Shown in pieces: positions 52,925 through 62,203 of a stretch of 64,000 nucleotides of DNA. The stretch's first letter is position 1. Every line of letters starts with the position of its first letter. The position numbers were made by a program, and so were the translations under genes. The DNA lies in the NCBI GenBank assembly GCA_963772315.1, contig CAVYWJ010000004.1, positions 2,914,001 through 2,978,000 on the forward strand, read 5' to 3'. The notes under the pieces were generated by a model. That model was not told the origin of the DNA, ran no database searches, and saw only the letters and a program-made list of their open reading frames with translations. This DNA comes from Haliangium sp963772315 (GTDB lineage Bacteria > Myxococcota_A > Polyangia > Haliangiales > Haliangiaceae).

Positions 52925-54109
52925 TCATTCTCCCGGGTCCAGACGATACCCCACGGTCCAGAGCGCCGTCATGGAGCGATAGTCGTCCGGCCCTCCTCGC
53001 CGCACCTGGACGGCACCGTCCTCCATGGTTGCGGTGGTCTGCCAGCCTGCGATGTCGTCCGGGGTCCTGGTCCGGCGTAGATGCGCTTGCGCCCCGATCC
53101 CCACGTAGAGCGAGGGACGCCACCTCGCTCCGGACGAGACCCTCACGCCCAGCTCTGCTCGCAGCAACGGGCCGCTCACCTCGAGCTGGTTCGGGGCGAA
53201 CGGTCCCTCGTACGTCAACGCTCCGGCGAGCCATGTCCCGCTGACGTCGGCCTCCAGGTTCCACCAGCCGCCCGCGGGCCCGGCCGTGAGGCGCACGCCG
53301 AGCCCGCGATGCGCCCGCCAGGTGGTGCCCGGCGCGTTGCCCGCGAGCTCCATCGAGGTGAAGCCCGGCAGCGCCACCAGCGCGTGCACCGCCAGTTCGA
53401 AGCGCGGTGCGCTGGCTGCCGCTCTTGCCGGGACCGGCTCCATCTGCTCGCTGGCCGCTGCTGCGGTGACCGACTCGAGCTGCTCGCTGGCCGCTGCTGC
53501 GGTGACCGGCCCGGCGCGCGCTGGTTCGCGATCGGCCCGCGGTGCGGGCGCCGCTGGACCCGGCGTGCTCGCAGTCGTGCGAAGGGCGTCCGCAACGTCT
53601 GGGGCCACCTGCGTCCGCGGGGCGTCCGCAACGTCTGGGGCCACCTGCGTCCGCGGGGCGTCCGCAACGTCTGGGGCCGCCGGGTCGCGCGCGGCTGCCG
53701 CGGCATCCGGCGTGGCCTCTCCGCTGCCCGGCGCCGGCGCTTCGGCGGGTGGTTGCGGCTCCGGGGCCCGCACCACGAAGATCCGGTCCGCATCCCTGGC
53801 ACGACGGGTCACGCGCAACCGGAAGCGCTGGTACATGGTCGCGGTCGTCACCTCGAGCGCTATCTTCATTCCGGCAGGCGCGCGGCGGTAGGGTCGCACG
53901 TAGAGCCTGTGCGCGACCGTCCTGGCCCACAGGGAACCGGCCACCCGCGTCGTGAAGCGCACGTGCTCGATGTCGTCCGGAAAGTGCAGCACGGTGGTGA
54001 CACCCGGGTGGACGGGAACCTCGATCGGCTCGTCCGCGCTGGATTGCGCACGCGCTGGCGAGGGAATGGAGACGACAGCAAGCATCATCATGGCCAGCGC
54101 AATCCTCAC
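52925..54109 (-). CDS. Secreted protein with beta-rich N-domain, 12-residue repeats and barrel-like C-terminus
   Basis: GTG 54109 gives a signal peptide (LAMMMLAVVSIPSPARAQ). Residues ~30-110 form a beta-rich domain (VPVHPGVTTVLHFPDDIEHV; LYVRPYRRAPAGMKIALEV). A Pro/Ala/Asp linker holds three copies of APDVADAPRTQV and two of TAAAASEQ. The C-terminal ~170 residues alternate short strands ending in aromatics (FELAVHALVALPGF; SLYVGIGAQAHLRR), as in outer-membrane barrels. It resembles Myxococcota surface proteins with a small beta domain ahead of a barrel, but I cannot assign a family. Followed by the two lipoprotein genes, probably one operon. Confidence 0.7.
   Translation of the reverse strand: MRIALAMMMLAVVSIPSPARAQSSADEPIEVPVHPGVTTVLHFPDDIEHVRFTTRVAGSLWARTVAHRLYVRPYRRAPAGMKIALEVTTATMYQRFRLRVTRRARDADRIFVVRAPEPQPPAEAPAPGSGEATPDAAAAARDPAAPDVADAPRTQVAPDVADAPRTQVAPDVADALRTTASTPGPAAPAPRADREPARAGPVTAAAASEQLESVTAAAASEQMEPVPARAAASAPRFELAVHALVALPGFTSMELAGNAPGTTWRAHRGLGVRLTAGPAGGWWNLEADVSGTWLAGALTYEGPFAPNQLEVSGPLLRAELGVRVSSGARWRPSLYVGIGAQAHLRRTRTPDDIAGWQTTATMEDGAVQVRRGGPDDYRSMTALWTVGYRLDPGE
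53586..53681 (-). repeat. 36-bp tandem coding repeat (2.7 copies)
   Basis: Units starting GCGTCCGCAACGTCTGGGGC at 53586, 53622 and 53658 are identical over 36 bp for the first two and about 21 bp for the third. They encode 12 residues (APDVADAPRTQV class) in the linker of the secreted protein. Identity at the DNA level implies recent expansion. Confidence 0.85.
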
Positions 54110-54271
54110 GCGTCTCCGATGGGGTGCCCCCGCTGCTGCTCAACCGTTGGTCCCGGGCGAGGCCATTCTGGAGCCGTGCGCTCGCTGCGGTCAACGCGAC
54201 AGGGCGGGTCGCAGCGATCCGGCTGCATCGGGCATGATACGCGCGCGCCGGTCGCTCCTGCCCGCGCGCCA

Positions 54272-55666
54272 TCACGCCGTGGCGCCGCAGCAGCGCTTGT
54301 ACTTCTTGCCGCTGCCGCACGAGCAGGGCTCGTTGCGGCCGGGGTGCTCCTTGGCGCGCGCGGGGCGGTCGAGCAGGAAGTAGTGGTAGTAGCTGTCGAT
54401 CCGCTTCAGCGTGGCCTCGGGAGAGAACAGGGGCCCGCAGGACTCGAAGAACTTCGCGGGCAGGTAGAGGTCCGCGCCGCTGGCGGAGGCCACCCACGGC
54501 ACCGCGGTGAGCGTGCGCACGATGTCGTGGCGGTCGGCGTAGAGATCGCCGTCGAAGTTCACCACCGCGGTCAGGGCAAGATCCTCGGGGACGTCCTCGA
54601 CGCGCGTGAAGCGCATGGGCGAGTCGGCCGGGAAGCGCTCCGCGAACGCGGCGTACGCGTGCGCGCCGAGCGCGAGGTGATCGCGCCGCAGCTTCTCCTG
54701 TATCGCGGGATCCATGACCTTCTGGAGCTCGCGGAGGACGAGCGCGACCTGCCCGCGCTCGGACGTCTGCGGGTCGGCGTCCTGCAGCTTGCGGCGCTGG
54801 CTGGCCATCGCCTTGGACGCCTCGGCATAGGTGCGGCGGTGGCGCATGGCCAGGGTCGCCAGCGGCACCCCGGCCACCATCGCCTCGGCCCGGTTCTTCG
54901 CGGCCTGCAGCTTCTGCCGGAGCCAGGGCAGGAGCACGCGGCCGGTGCGCGCCGCGGTCCAGGCGCCGCGCAGCAGGATGGGCGTGGACATGCAGACCAG
55001 CGCCATATCCGTCAGCCCCTTCATGAAGCGCTCGTAGGCGTCCTCGCCCCGGCACAACGCGCGCACGTCGTCCGGGCGTTCGCCGCAGAGCGCGGCCAGG
55101 TGTCCGACCGCCCACTCGGCCGTCCAGTACAGCCGCAGCTCCTCGCGCACCCGGGGCGTGATCCTGCGGTACCGGCGGCGGCGGTAGCGCAGGAGCATCT
55201 TGTCGAGGTAGCTGTTCATCTCCGCCGCCGCGTGGATGTACTCGCGGCCGAAGATCGGCACCAGCGCGGCCAGGGCCAGGAAGTCCTCGCGCGACAGGCC
55301 GCTGCCGCCGTCGAGCAGTCGCCGGTACAGCTGCTCGGTCTCGCCGCCCCGGGCCAGCACGGCGCGCAAGCGCTCGATCCGCTCGCTCGCGCGATCGAGC
55401 TGCGCGCGCGACACCACCGGACAGTTGGTCGCCGCCATGCCCGCGGCCAGGCAGGTGACGAACTGCCCGTCCCGGGTGACCAGCACGTGCGGGCCCGCGG
55501 GCGCATCCTCCAGGGCCAGGGCCACGCGCTCCGCGCCCTCGGGCAGCGCGACGCTCCTCAGCACGTGCGCGACCAGCGCGGGCTCGCGATACAGCGTGAG
55601 CGCCAGATCGGCCTGCGCCGGCGACAGGCGCTCGATGCGCTGCAGGAAGTGGATGGCATGACCCAT
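54272..55666 (-). CDS. Helical protein with C-terminal SEC-C zinc motif
   Basis: 464 residues. The last 22 contain GRNEPCSCGSGKKYKRCCG, the SEC-C zinc-binding motif first known from SecA's C-terminus, here fused to a mostly helical, Arg/Leu-rich body (ELRLYWTAEWAVGHLAALCG; LLRGAWTAARTGRVLLPWL). SEC-C domains often bind SecB, ribosomes or nucleic acid, but no catalytic motif is visible in the body. Similar large SEC-C proteins occur in myxobacteria. Function unknown. Confidence 0.8.
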   Translation of the reverse strand: MGHAIHFLQRIERLSPAQADLALTLYREPALVAHVLRSVALPEGAERVALALEDAPAGPHVLVTRDGQFVTCLAAGMAATNCPVVSRAQLDRASERIERLRAVLARGGETEQLYRRLLDGGSGLSREDFLALAALVPIFGREYIHAAAEMNSYLDKMLLRYRRRRYRRITPRVREELRLYWTAEWAVGHLAALCGERPDDVRALCRGEDAYERFMKGLTDMALVCMSTPILLRGAWTAARTGRVLLPWLRQKLQAAKNRAEAMVAGVPLATLAMRHRRTYAEASKAMASQRRKLQDADPQTSERGQVALVLRELQKVMDPAIQEKLRRDHLALGAHAYAAFAERFPADSPMRFTRVEDVPEDLALTAVVNFDGDLYADRHDIVRTLTAVPWVASASGADLYLPAKFFESCGPLFSPEATLKRIDSYYHYFLLDRPARAKEHPGRNEPCSCGSGKKYKRCCGATA

Positions 55667-55952
55667 GACATGCTCAGCCTAAGTCACTGCTGGCCCCGGC
55701 GCCAGCCGGCGCCGCTCCCCGGCACGCAGACGTGAGCCGGGAGCCTGCTCGACCTGGCGCCGTGCGTGGCGGCCGGTGACGACCTCCTCGCGCCATCGTC
55801 GTCGATACGTGCGCGGCCGTGCGTCCGATACCTGCGTCCCGACTGCCGCAGGTGAGCCACGTCGCAAGAGGTCAGGGCCTCCTGGCGCGGGGATTCGCGC
55901 TACCTGGCTCGCGCACCGCGTGCCCCGGCCCCGGAACCGGGGGCCCCACGGG

Positions 55953-56166
55953 GATCGAGATGATCCGAGCGGGGGAGCGAGATGTTCCGAGCAGGGGAGC
56001 GAGATGTCCGAGCGGGGGATCGAGATGTCCGAGCAGGGGATCGAGATGTTCCGAGCGGGGATCGAGATGTTCCGAGCGGGGGATCGAGATGTCCGAGCGG
56101 GGGATCGAGATGTTCCGAGCGGGGGATCGAGATGTCCGAGCGGGGGATCGAGATGTCCGAGCGGGG
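55953..56166. repeat. Tandem array 1, ten units of 21-22 bp
   Basis: Units begin at 55953, 55975, 55997, 56018, 56039, 56060, 56082, 56103, 56125 and 56146. Consensus GATCGAGATGT(T)CCGAGCGGG, where the extra T decides 22 versus 21 bp. It lies in the 1,096-bp gap 55667-56762 with array 2. Frames crossing it are heptad-like on both strands (RDVRAGD on plus) and lack start, RBS or family support, so I regard it as non-coding. Flanks 55667-55952 and 56355-56762 hold no gene apart from a possible leader for the protease. Confidence 0.9.
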
Positions 56167-56186
56167 GAGTCTGATCGCGGCACCGA

Positions 56187-56354
56187 AAATCGCGATGGCC
56201 GGAGCGGAAATCGCGATGACCGGAGCTTAAACCGTGATGACCGGAGCTGAAACCGTGATGACCGGAGCTGAAACCGTGATGACCGGAGCCGCAACCGCGG
56301 GGACCGGAGCCGCAACCGCAATGGCCGGAGCCGCAACCGCGAGGACCGGAGCCG
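56187..56354. repeat. Tandem array 2, eight units of exactly 21 bp
   Basis: Units start every 21 bp from 56187 to 56334; a middle unit reads AAACCGTGATGACCGGAGC plus two bases. The first two read AAATCGCGATG and the last three CAACCGC, so divergence is graded along the array. It begins 20 bp after array 1 and shares its 21-bp spacing and a GATG...CCGAGC/CCGGAGC core. One plus frame (56234-56569) reads MTGAETV repeats, but the 3' part is not convincing as protein. Confidence 0.9.
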
Positions 56355-56762
56355 TCGCAGCACTGGTTGCGTGCGCTCCGGCTGACGCCGGCCAGCCCAC
56401 CGCCGCGAAGGCGACTGGGTGGTGGGAGGTCATTTCGATGTTGTCGGCCAGGCATCGCCCGCCATGGCGCGGATGCCGGCCATGCAACCACGCGTCCGGC
56501 ACACGGGCGCGTGCGGCCGTGATCGCGCTGCCACGGCCCGTCCGGGCTGCGCCTGCCTGCGGGCTCTGATCTTGAAATTCTCGTGAGTTGCGCGCGCCTG
56601 CAGCGCGTCTTCGCGAGCATCGGCAGGCGCTCCGGCGAGCTGGCCGCGCGCTTGCAATTGCCGCAAGTCGTGCCGCCGCAGCAGCCCTGGTCCCATATCG
56701 ATGGATCGGGTGCGCGCGCTGGCAGTTTCTTTATCGACACCCCGCAACCAGGTGAATCTCTC

Positions 56763-58103
56763 ATGCATCGCTTTCGTGATCTCAAGCCGCTCCTCCTCTG
56801 CACTGCCCTCCTGAGCATCCCGGCCTGTGTGGCCGAGGAGCCGTCGGAGTCCGCGGTCACGCGCGCCGCGCAGCCCGTGGTCACGCTCAGCGTGCCCGAC
56901 GACATCGCGCTCGACGACAGCGCCCGGCGCGACGCGCGCGACCTCGAGTCGAGCATGGCCGATACGGCCCGCATGCTCGGGCTCGATGGATCCTCGACCA
57001 ACCAGATCGTGATCGAGTATCGCGGCCGCGGCGCCGTGGAAGAAGGAAACTCGCGGGCGCGCATCATCGAGCCCACCAGGATCGAGTCGCGCATCCAGGA
57101 GCTGGAGAACGACCCCGAGATGAGCAGCTGGGTCGTGGCCCGCGTGGAGACCGGCAACGAGTTCCGGGTGTGGCTGCCGCGCGCGGCGCTGGCGGCCGCG
57201 GGTGAGCGCGGCCAGCGCGACGGGCTGCACCTCGGCGCCACGGGCCGGAGCAGGGGCGGCGAGAGCGCCGAGCCGGTCGCGGCGCCGGCTGGTGACATCG
57301 GAACCACGGGCTGGTCGAACGGCGTGGACTCGCGCACGCTGATCGGCACCTACGGCACGGCCCACACGCAGGTCGCGTACAGCAAGCTGGTCAGCCTGGG
57401 CACCAACGGCGGCTGCTCGGGCACGCTGGTCGGTCCCAAGCACATCGTCACCGCGGCGCACTGCGTCCGCAACTTCGCGATGCGCCGCTGGATCGGCAGC
57501 ACGGCCTACGCCGGCCGCAGCGGCTCCAGCGCCTTCCGCGCCTCGGCCGGCTACAACCCGGATCCGGCGATCGCGTCGACCTGGTACTGGCTGCCCGGCG
57601 AGGTGCTCGACATCGCGGACGGCAGCGCGACCATGCCGTTCTCGGCCACGCCGTACGATATCGCCGTGATCGTCACCCACACCTCGCGCATGGGCGACGT
57701 GGTCGGCTGGATGGGCTGGATCTGGGCTAGCTCGGACGGCGACTTTGCCGGCAACTCGAAGTACAACCGCGGCTATCCGGGCTGCGGCGCCACCAACGCG
57801 CCGGCCGGCTGCAAGTCCCTGGGTCTCTACGGCGACAGCGCGCTCTGCCAGACCGGCGACTACTCGTCCCCGGACGCCGATGGCATCAACCGCCGCTTCC
57901 GCTTCAGCTGTGACATCTCGGGCGGCCACAGCGGCTCGTCGCTGTACCACTACCTGGACGGGAGCAGCCCGGTCGTGACCGGCATCGTGAGCTGGGAGCA
58001 CTGCACGACCTGCGACGCCGATGACGATCGTCCGAACACCGGCGTGCGCATCACCCACGAGTACTCGAACGCGATCTCGTGGCTGCGCCAGACCTTCCCC
58101 TGA
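56763..58103 (+). CDS. Secreted trypsin-like serine protease (V8/S1B type)
   Basis: ATG 56763 gives a lipoprotein-type signal (LLLCTALLSIPAC). After a ~130-residue propeptide-like region comes the protease: H233 in GPKHIVTAAHCV, D299 in TPYDIAVIV and S390 in CDISGGHSGSSL, the complete catalytic triad in order. SGGHSGSSL and VTGIVSWEH match glutamyl-endopeptidase/V8-like enzymes. A loop with extra cysteines (GCGATNAPAGCKSLGLYG; HCTTCDADDD) may add disulfides. 446 residues. Secreted proteases of this kind serve myxobacterial predation; that role is inferred. Confidence 0.92.
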   Translation: MHRFRDLKPLLLCTALLSIPACVAEEPSESAVTRAAQPVVTLSVPDDIALDDSARRDARDLESSMADTARMLGLDGSSTNQIVIEYRGRGAVEEGNSRARIIEPTRIESRIQELENDPEMSSWVVARVETGNEFRVWLPRAALAAAGERGQRDGLHLGATGRSRGGESAEPVAAPAGDIGTTGWSNGVDSRTLIGTYGTAHTQVAYSKLVSLGTNGGCSGTLVGPKHIVTAAHCVRNFAMRRWIGSTAYAGRSGSSAFRASAGYNPDPAIASTWYWLPGEVLDIADGSATMPFSATPYDIAVIVTHTSRMGDVVGWMGWIWASSDGDFAGNSKYNRGYPGCGATNAPAGCKSLGLYGDSALCQTGDYSSPDADGINRRFRFSCDISGGHSGSSLYHYLDGSSPVVTGIVSWEHCTTCDADDDRPNTGVRITHEYSNAISWLRQTFP

Positions 58104-58205
58104 GCCGGGCACCGGCCGGCGCCTGGCCACGCGGCATGACGACGCGCCGGACGTCGATCACGAATCGCTCGCTTCATGCCATGATGAAGCAAGGAGCAGC
58201 GAAGC

Positions 58206-59096
58206 GTGTCCACCGATCAGATGACCGTGGCCCAGGCCTTCCATCAATTCTTGCTGAAGCTCGAGATTCCCGCAGACAAGCGCAAGCGCGCCGATCAGCA
58301 GAAGAATCGGGTACGCGCCGACCTGGAAGCGCATCTCAAGCTCGATGAAGTGTTCGTATCCGGCTCGTTTGGCCGTCGCACTGCCATCCAGCCGCTCGAC
58401 GACATCGACCTCTTCATCGTGCTCAACGAGAGCGTCCACGGTGGGCTGCGCAGCCAGTCTACCCAGCCCTGCCTCGATGCGGTGCTGGTCGCGCTCCAGA
58501 GGGCCCATCCAAGCGGCGTCTCGATGCGCCGGCAGCGCCGCTCCGTGAATGTCTCGTTCCAGAGCACGGGCATCGGCTATGACGTGGTGCCTGCGTTCGA
58601 GTTGCCGTCCAGGCGCGGTGTCTACATCATCCCGGACGCAGAGCGGCAGAGCTGGATCTCCACCAACCCGGCGAAGCACGCAGAGCTATGCAATCAGGCC
58701 GATGCGCGCGCGGGCCACGTCCTCAAGCAGCTCATCAAGGCCGTCAAGCACTGGAACGCCACCCACGGCAAGCACCTGCGCTCCTTTCACCTCGAGGTCA
58801 TGGCCTACAGCGCCATCCTGCGGCCCTCGGACAGCCTGCCCGAGCGCTTCCAGCACCTGCTCGCCCAGCTCGCCGACAAGATCCTGCAGGCCTGTCCGGA
58901 TCCCGCGGGCCTGGGCCCGCGCATCGATCAAGGCATGCCCCAGGACCAGCGCCTCCAGCGCGCGCAGCAGCTCCGCAACGCGGCCGACAAGGTCAAGACC
59001 GCGATCGAGCTCGATCGCCAGAAGCAGCCCGGCACCGTGGCCCAGGCCCACCAGATCCTGCGCAAGCTCCTGGGCGACATCTACCCCGGGCGCTGA
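58206..59096 (+). CDS. CD-NTase-like nucleotidyltransferase (SMODS type), no neighbouring effector
   Basis: Members make cyclic di- or trinucleotide signals that activate effectors in CBASS anti-phage systems. From GTG 58206: GS at 53-54 in VSGSFGRRTAIQPLDDIDLF, the metal pair D66/D68, the third Asp at 126 in GIGYDVVPAF, and the nucleotide-lid stretch YIIPDAERQSWISTNPAKHAE characteristic of CD-NTases. A long helical C-terminal half follows (LKQLIKAVKHWNATHGKHL). 296 residues. No Cap2/Cap3, HORMA, nuclease, phospholipase or transmembrane effector gene lies beside it: upstream is a secreted protease, downstream a GNAT gene on the other strand. Confidence 0.85.
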   Translation: MSTDQMTVAQAFHQFLLKLEIPADKRKRADQQKNRVRADLEAHLKLDEVFVSGSFGRRTAIQPLDDIDLFIVLNESVHGGLRSQSTQPCLDAVLVALQRAHPSGVSMRRQRRSVNVSFQSTGIGYDVVPAFELPSRRGVYIIPDAERQSWISTNPAKHAELCNQADARAGHVLKQLIKAVKHWNATHGKHLRSFHLEVMAYSAILRPSDSLPERFQHLLAQLADKILQACPDPAGLGPRIDQGMPQDQRLQRAQQLRNAADKVKTAIELDRQKQPGTVAQAHQILRKLLGDIYPGR

Positions 59097-59123
59097 ACGA
59101 GCGGGGAGCGCGGTCGAGTCCCA

Positions 59124-60023
59124 TCACGCGTGCGCCGTGAACGGGAAGATGCACCCGGTAACGGGAAGCCGCAGGCGCGCGTCGAGGTGCGTGTTGTCGC
59201 CGTGGAGCGGGCGGGAGCCGGTCGGCGTGATGTCCATGCGGTCGGGCACGAAGTGGAACGCGACCTCGCGGTGCGGCTGGGTCGCGAGGTACGGATGAAG
59301 CGCCGCGAACGGCGGCACCTCGCGGCCGATGACGTCGAAGAGGGTGAGCGCCCCGTGGTTGACGCGGAAGGCGACGACGACGTCGAGATCGGCCGCGTAG
59401 TACGTGCAGCCCTCGAGGATGTAGAGGAAGTGGCACATCACCAGCTTGGGCGCGAGCACGCCGAGGACGTTCGAGACCGGGGCGCGCTCGCACGCGAGCC
59501 GGTAGACCAGCGCGCGGTCGTTCTCGTCCTCCGGGTCGAGCTTGCGCAGGCCCGCTCTCGGCGCGGGCAGGGCCGGGGTGGTGAGGGTCTGGATCTCCTC
59601 CACGACCGGCACGAAGCCGCAGCGCTGGTAGAAGGGGACCGCGTCCTCGTCGGCGAAGAGGAAGTAGCCCTCGTGCGTCCCGGCGGTGTCACGCAGGGCT
59701 TGCTCGGTGAGCCAGCGGTTGAGGCCGCGGCGGCGGACCTCGGGGCGCGTGCCCACGCCCGAGAGCTGCCCGAGCCGGCAGCGCCGGCCGGCGAGCACCG
59801 TGTCCATGTCGTAGAGGCACATGCTGGCGACGATGCGGTCGCCGTCGAAGAGGGAGTAGGGGACGTAGCGCTCGTCCCAGAAGCCGTACTGGTCCCACAG
59901 GCCGAGGTCGAGGCGGTGGATGTCGAAGAGGAACGCCTGGTACGCGGCGCGGGCGCGGGGGTCGTCCCAGTAGGCGCGGCGAAACGTGTAGCCGTCGATG
60001 GTCGTCATGGGGGTCGTGGTCAT
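59124..60023 (-). CDS. GNAT-family N-acetyltransferase
   Basis: 299 residues. Acetyl-CoA-binding signature GVGTRPEVRRRGLNRWLTEQAL (R/Q-x-x-G-x-G/A) in the first half, with the preceding strand MCLYDMDTVLAG and the following YFLFADEDAVPFYQRCGFV. The second half (RVNHGALTLFDVIGREVPPF; ATQPHREVAFHFVPDRMDI) looks like a second, degenerate GNAT repeat, as in Eis-type double-GNAT proteins. ATG 60023 or 60008 are both possible starts. Substrate unknown. Confidence 0.85.
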   Translation of the reverse strand: MTTTPMTTIDGYTFRRAYWDDPRARAAYQAFLFDIHRLDLGLWDQYGFWDERYVPYSLFDGDRIVASMCLYDMDTVLAGRRCRLGQLSGVGTRPEVRRRGLNRWLTEQALRDTAGTHEGYFLFADEDAVPFYQRCGFVPVVEEIQTLTTPALPAPRAGLRKLDPEDENDRALVYRLACERAPVSNVLGVLAPKLVMCHFLYILEGCTYYAADLDVVVAFRVNHGALTLFDVIGREVPPFAALHPYLATQPHREVAFHFVPDRMDITPTGSRPLHGDNTHLDARLRLPVTGCIFPFTAHA

Positions 60024-60070
60024 GGAGCTGGTCAAGCCTCGGACATCTGTCCCGGGACGGGGCTGCCGGC

Positions 60071-61033
<963 letters not shown>

Positions 61034-61059
61034 ACGTGTCGTGCTCAGGAAGTTTTTAC

Positions 61060-62139
61060 ATGGCCGAGGGTTGCCGCGAGACCATTCTCTGTGTGGACGA
61101 CGAGGCGTCGGTGCTCTGCGAGCTCCTGCGACAGCTCGGCAAGCATTTCGGGCAGGAGTGCGACATCGCCACCGCGCGCTCGGCCGAGGATGCCCTGTCG
61201 CTCATCGAGGCGCTCGAGGCCGAGAAGACGCCGCTGGCCGTGATCATCGTCGATGACCATCTGCCGGGCAGGAACGGCGTGGATCTGCTCGAGGTGGTCG
61301 ACAAGTGCTGGCCGCTGACCACCAAGGTGCTGCTCACGGGTCAGACCGGGGCCAACATCGCGATCTCGGCGATCAACCGCGCGCGCCTCAATCACTACCT
61401 GACCAAGCCCTGGGAGGAGGCGCGGCTCAGGCTGGTGATCGAGAACATGCTGCGGCAGTACCGGCTGGCCGCGGAGAATCGCCGGCTGGTCGAAGATCTC
61501 TCGATCAAGAACCAGGCGCTGATCGAGATGAACCGCGAGCTCGAGGCCAAGGTCACCGAGCGCACCCAGGAGCTGGCCGCGGCCAACGAGCGGCTGGTCC
61601 GGCAGGCCGAGACCGATGGGCTCACCGGGCTCTACAACCACCGCTACCTGCAGGAGCACCTGCAGCTCGAGATCGAGCGCGGCAAGCGCAGCCGGATGCC
61701 GCTGTCGGTGCTGATGATCGATGTCGATCACTTCAAGCTCTACAACGACGCTCACGGGCACCCGGCCGGCGACGAGATCCTGCGCCAGCTCGCGCGCCTG
61801 ATGGACGCCCGCCGGGCCAATGATCTGTGCGCGCGCTACGGCGGCGAGGAGTTCGTGCTGCTGCTGGTCGATACCGACAAGCGCACCGCCCTGGTCGCGG
61901 CCGAGCGGCTGCGGGGGCGCGTGTACGATCACGCGTTCCCGCACGAGGACACCCAGCCCGGCGGTCAGATGACGATCTCGATCGGCGTGGCCTCGTATCC
62001 GACCGATGCCACCAGCGCGGCCGCGCTGGTCGAGGCCGCGGATCAGGCGCTGTACCAGGCCAAGCACGAGGGGCGCAATCGCGTGGTGGCGTTCCAGAGC
62101 GCTTCGCTGGTGATCGCGGCCGAGCGGGCGGCGCCGTAG
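61060..62139 (+). CDS. Response-regulator diguanylate cyclase (REC-coiled coil-GGDEF)
   Basis: REC domain at ~8-125 with acidic D12-E14, phospho-acceptor D65 in IIVDDHLPG and the switch K in NHYLTKPWEE; a coiled-coil linker (NRELEAKVTERTQELAAANERL); GGDEF domain ~195-350 with active site GGEEF at 261-265 and an I-site RAND (252-255), five residues upstream, so product inhibition is expected. It makes cyclic di-GMP from two GTP. The partner kinase is unknown. A PilZ-like gene 38 kb away could be a reader. ATG 61060 is used; 61036 is also in frame. Confidence 0.95.
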   Translation: MAEGCRETILCVDDEASVLCELLRQLGKHFGQECDIATARSAEDALSLIEALEAEKTPLAVIIVDDHLPGRNGVDLLEVVDKCWPLTTKVLLTGQTGANIAISAINRARLNHYLTKPWEEARLRLVIENMLRQYRLAAENRRLVEDLSIKNQALIEMNRELEAKVTERTQELAAANERLVRQAETDGLTGLYNHRYLQEHLQLEIERGKRSRMPLSVLMIDVDHFKLYNDAHGHPAGDEILRQLARLMDARRANDLCARYGGEEFVLLLVDTDKRTALVAAERLRGRVYDHAFPHEDTQPGGQMTISIGVASYPTDATSAAALVEAADQALYQAKHEGRNRVVAFQSASLVIAAERAAP

Positions 62140-62203
62140 CGCGCGCGCACGGCGGGTCATGCGCGGGGTTCCGGTTTGGGCGCGGTCAGGGTAAAAGACG
62201 GAC

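Noticed and set aside
56234..56569. Small repeat protein (MTGAETV heptads) from array 2
   Set aside because: No Shine-Dalgarno, the repeat is lost after eight units and the rest is random in composition; the tandem DNA repeat explains it better.
58206..59096. Complete CBASS defence operon
   Set aside because: Only the cyclase-like gene is present; neither neighbour resembles an effector or an ancillary CBASS protein.
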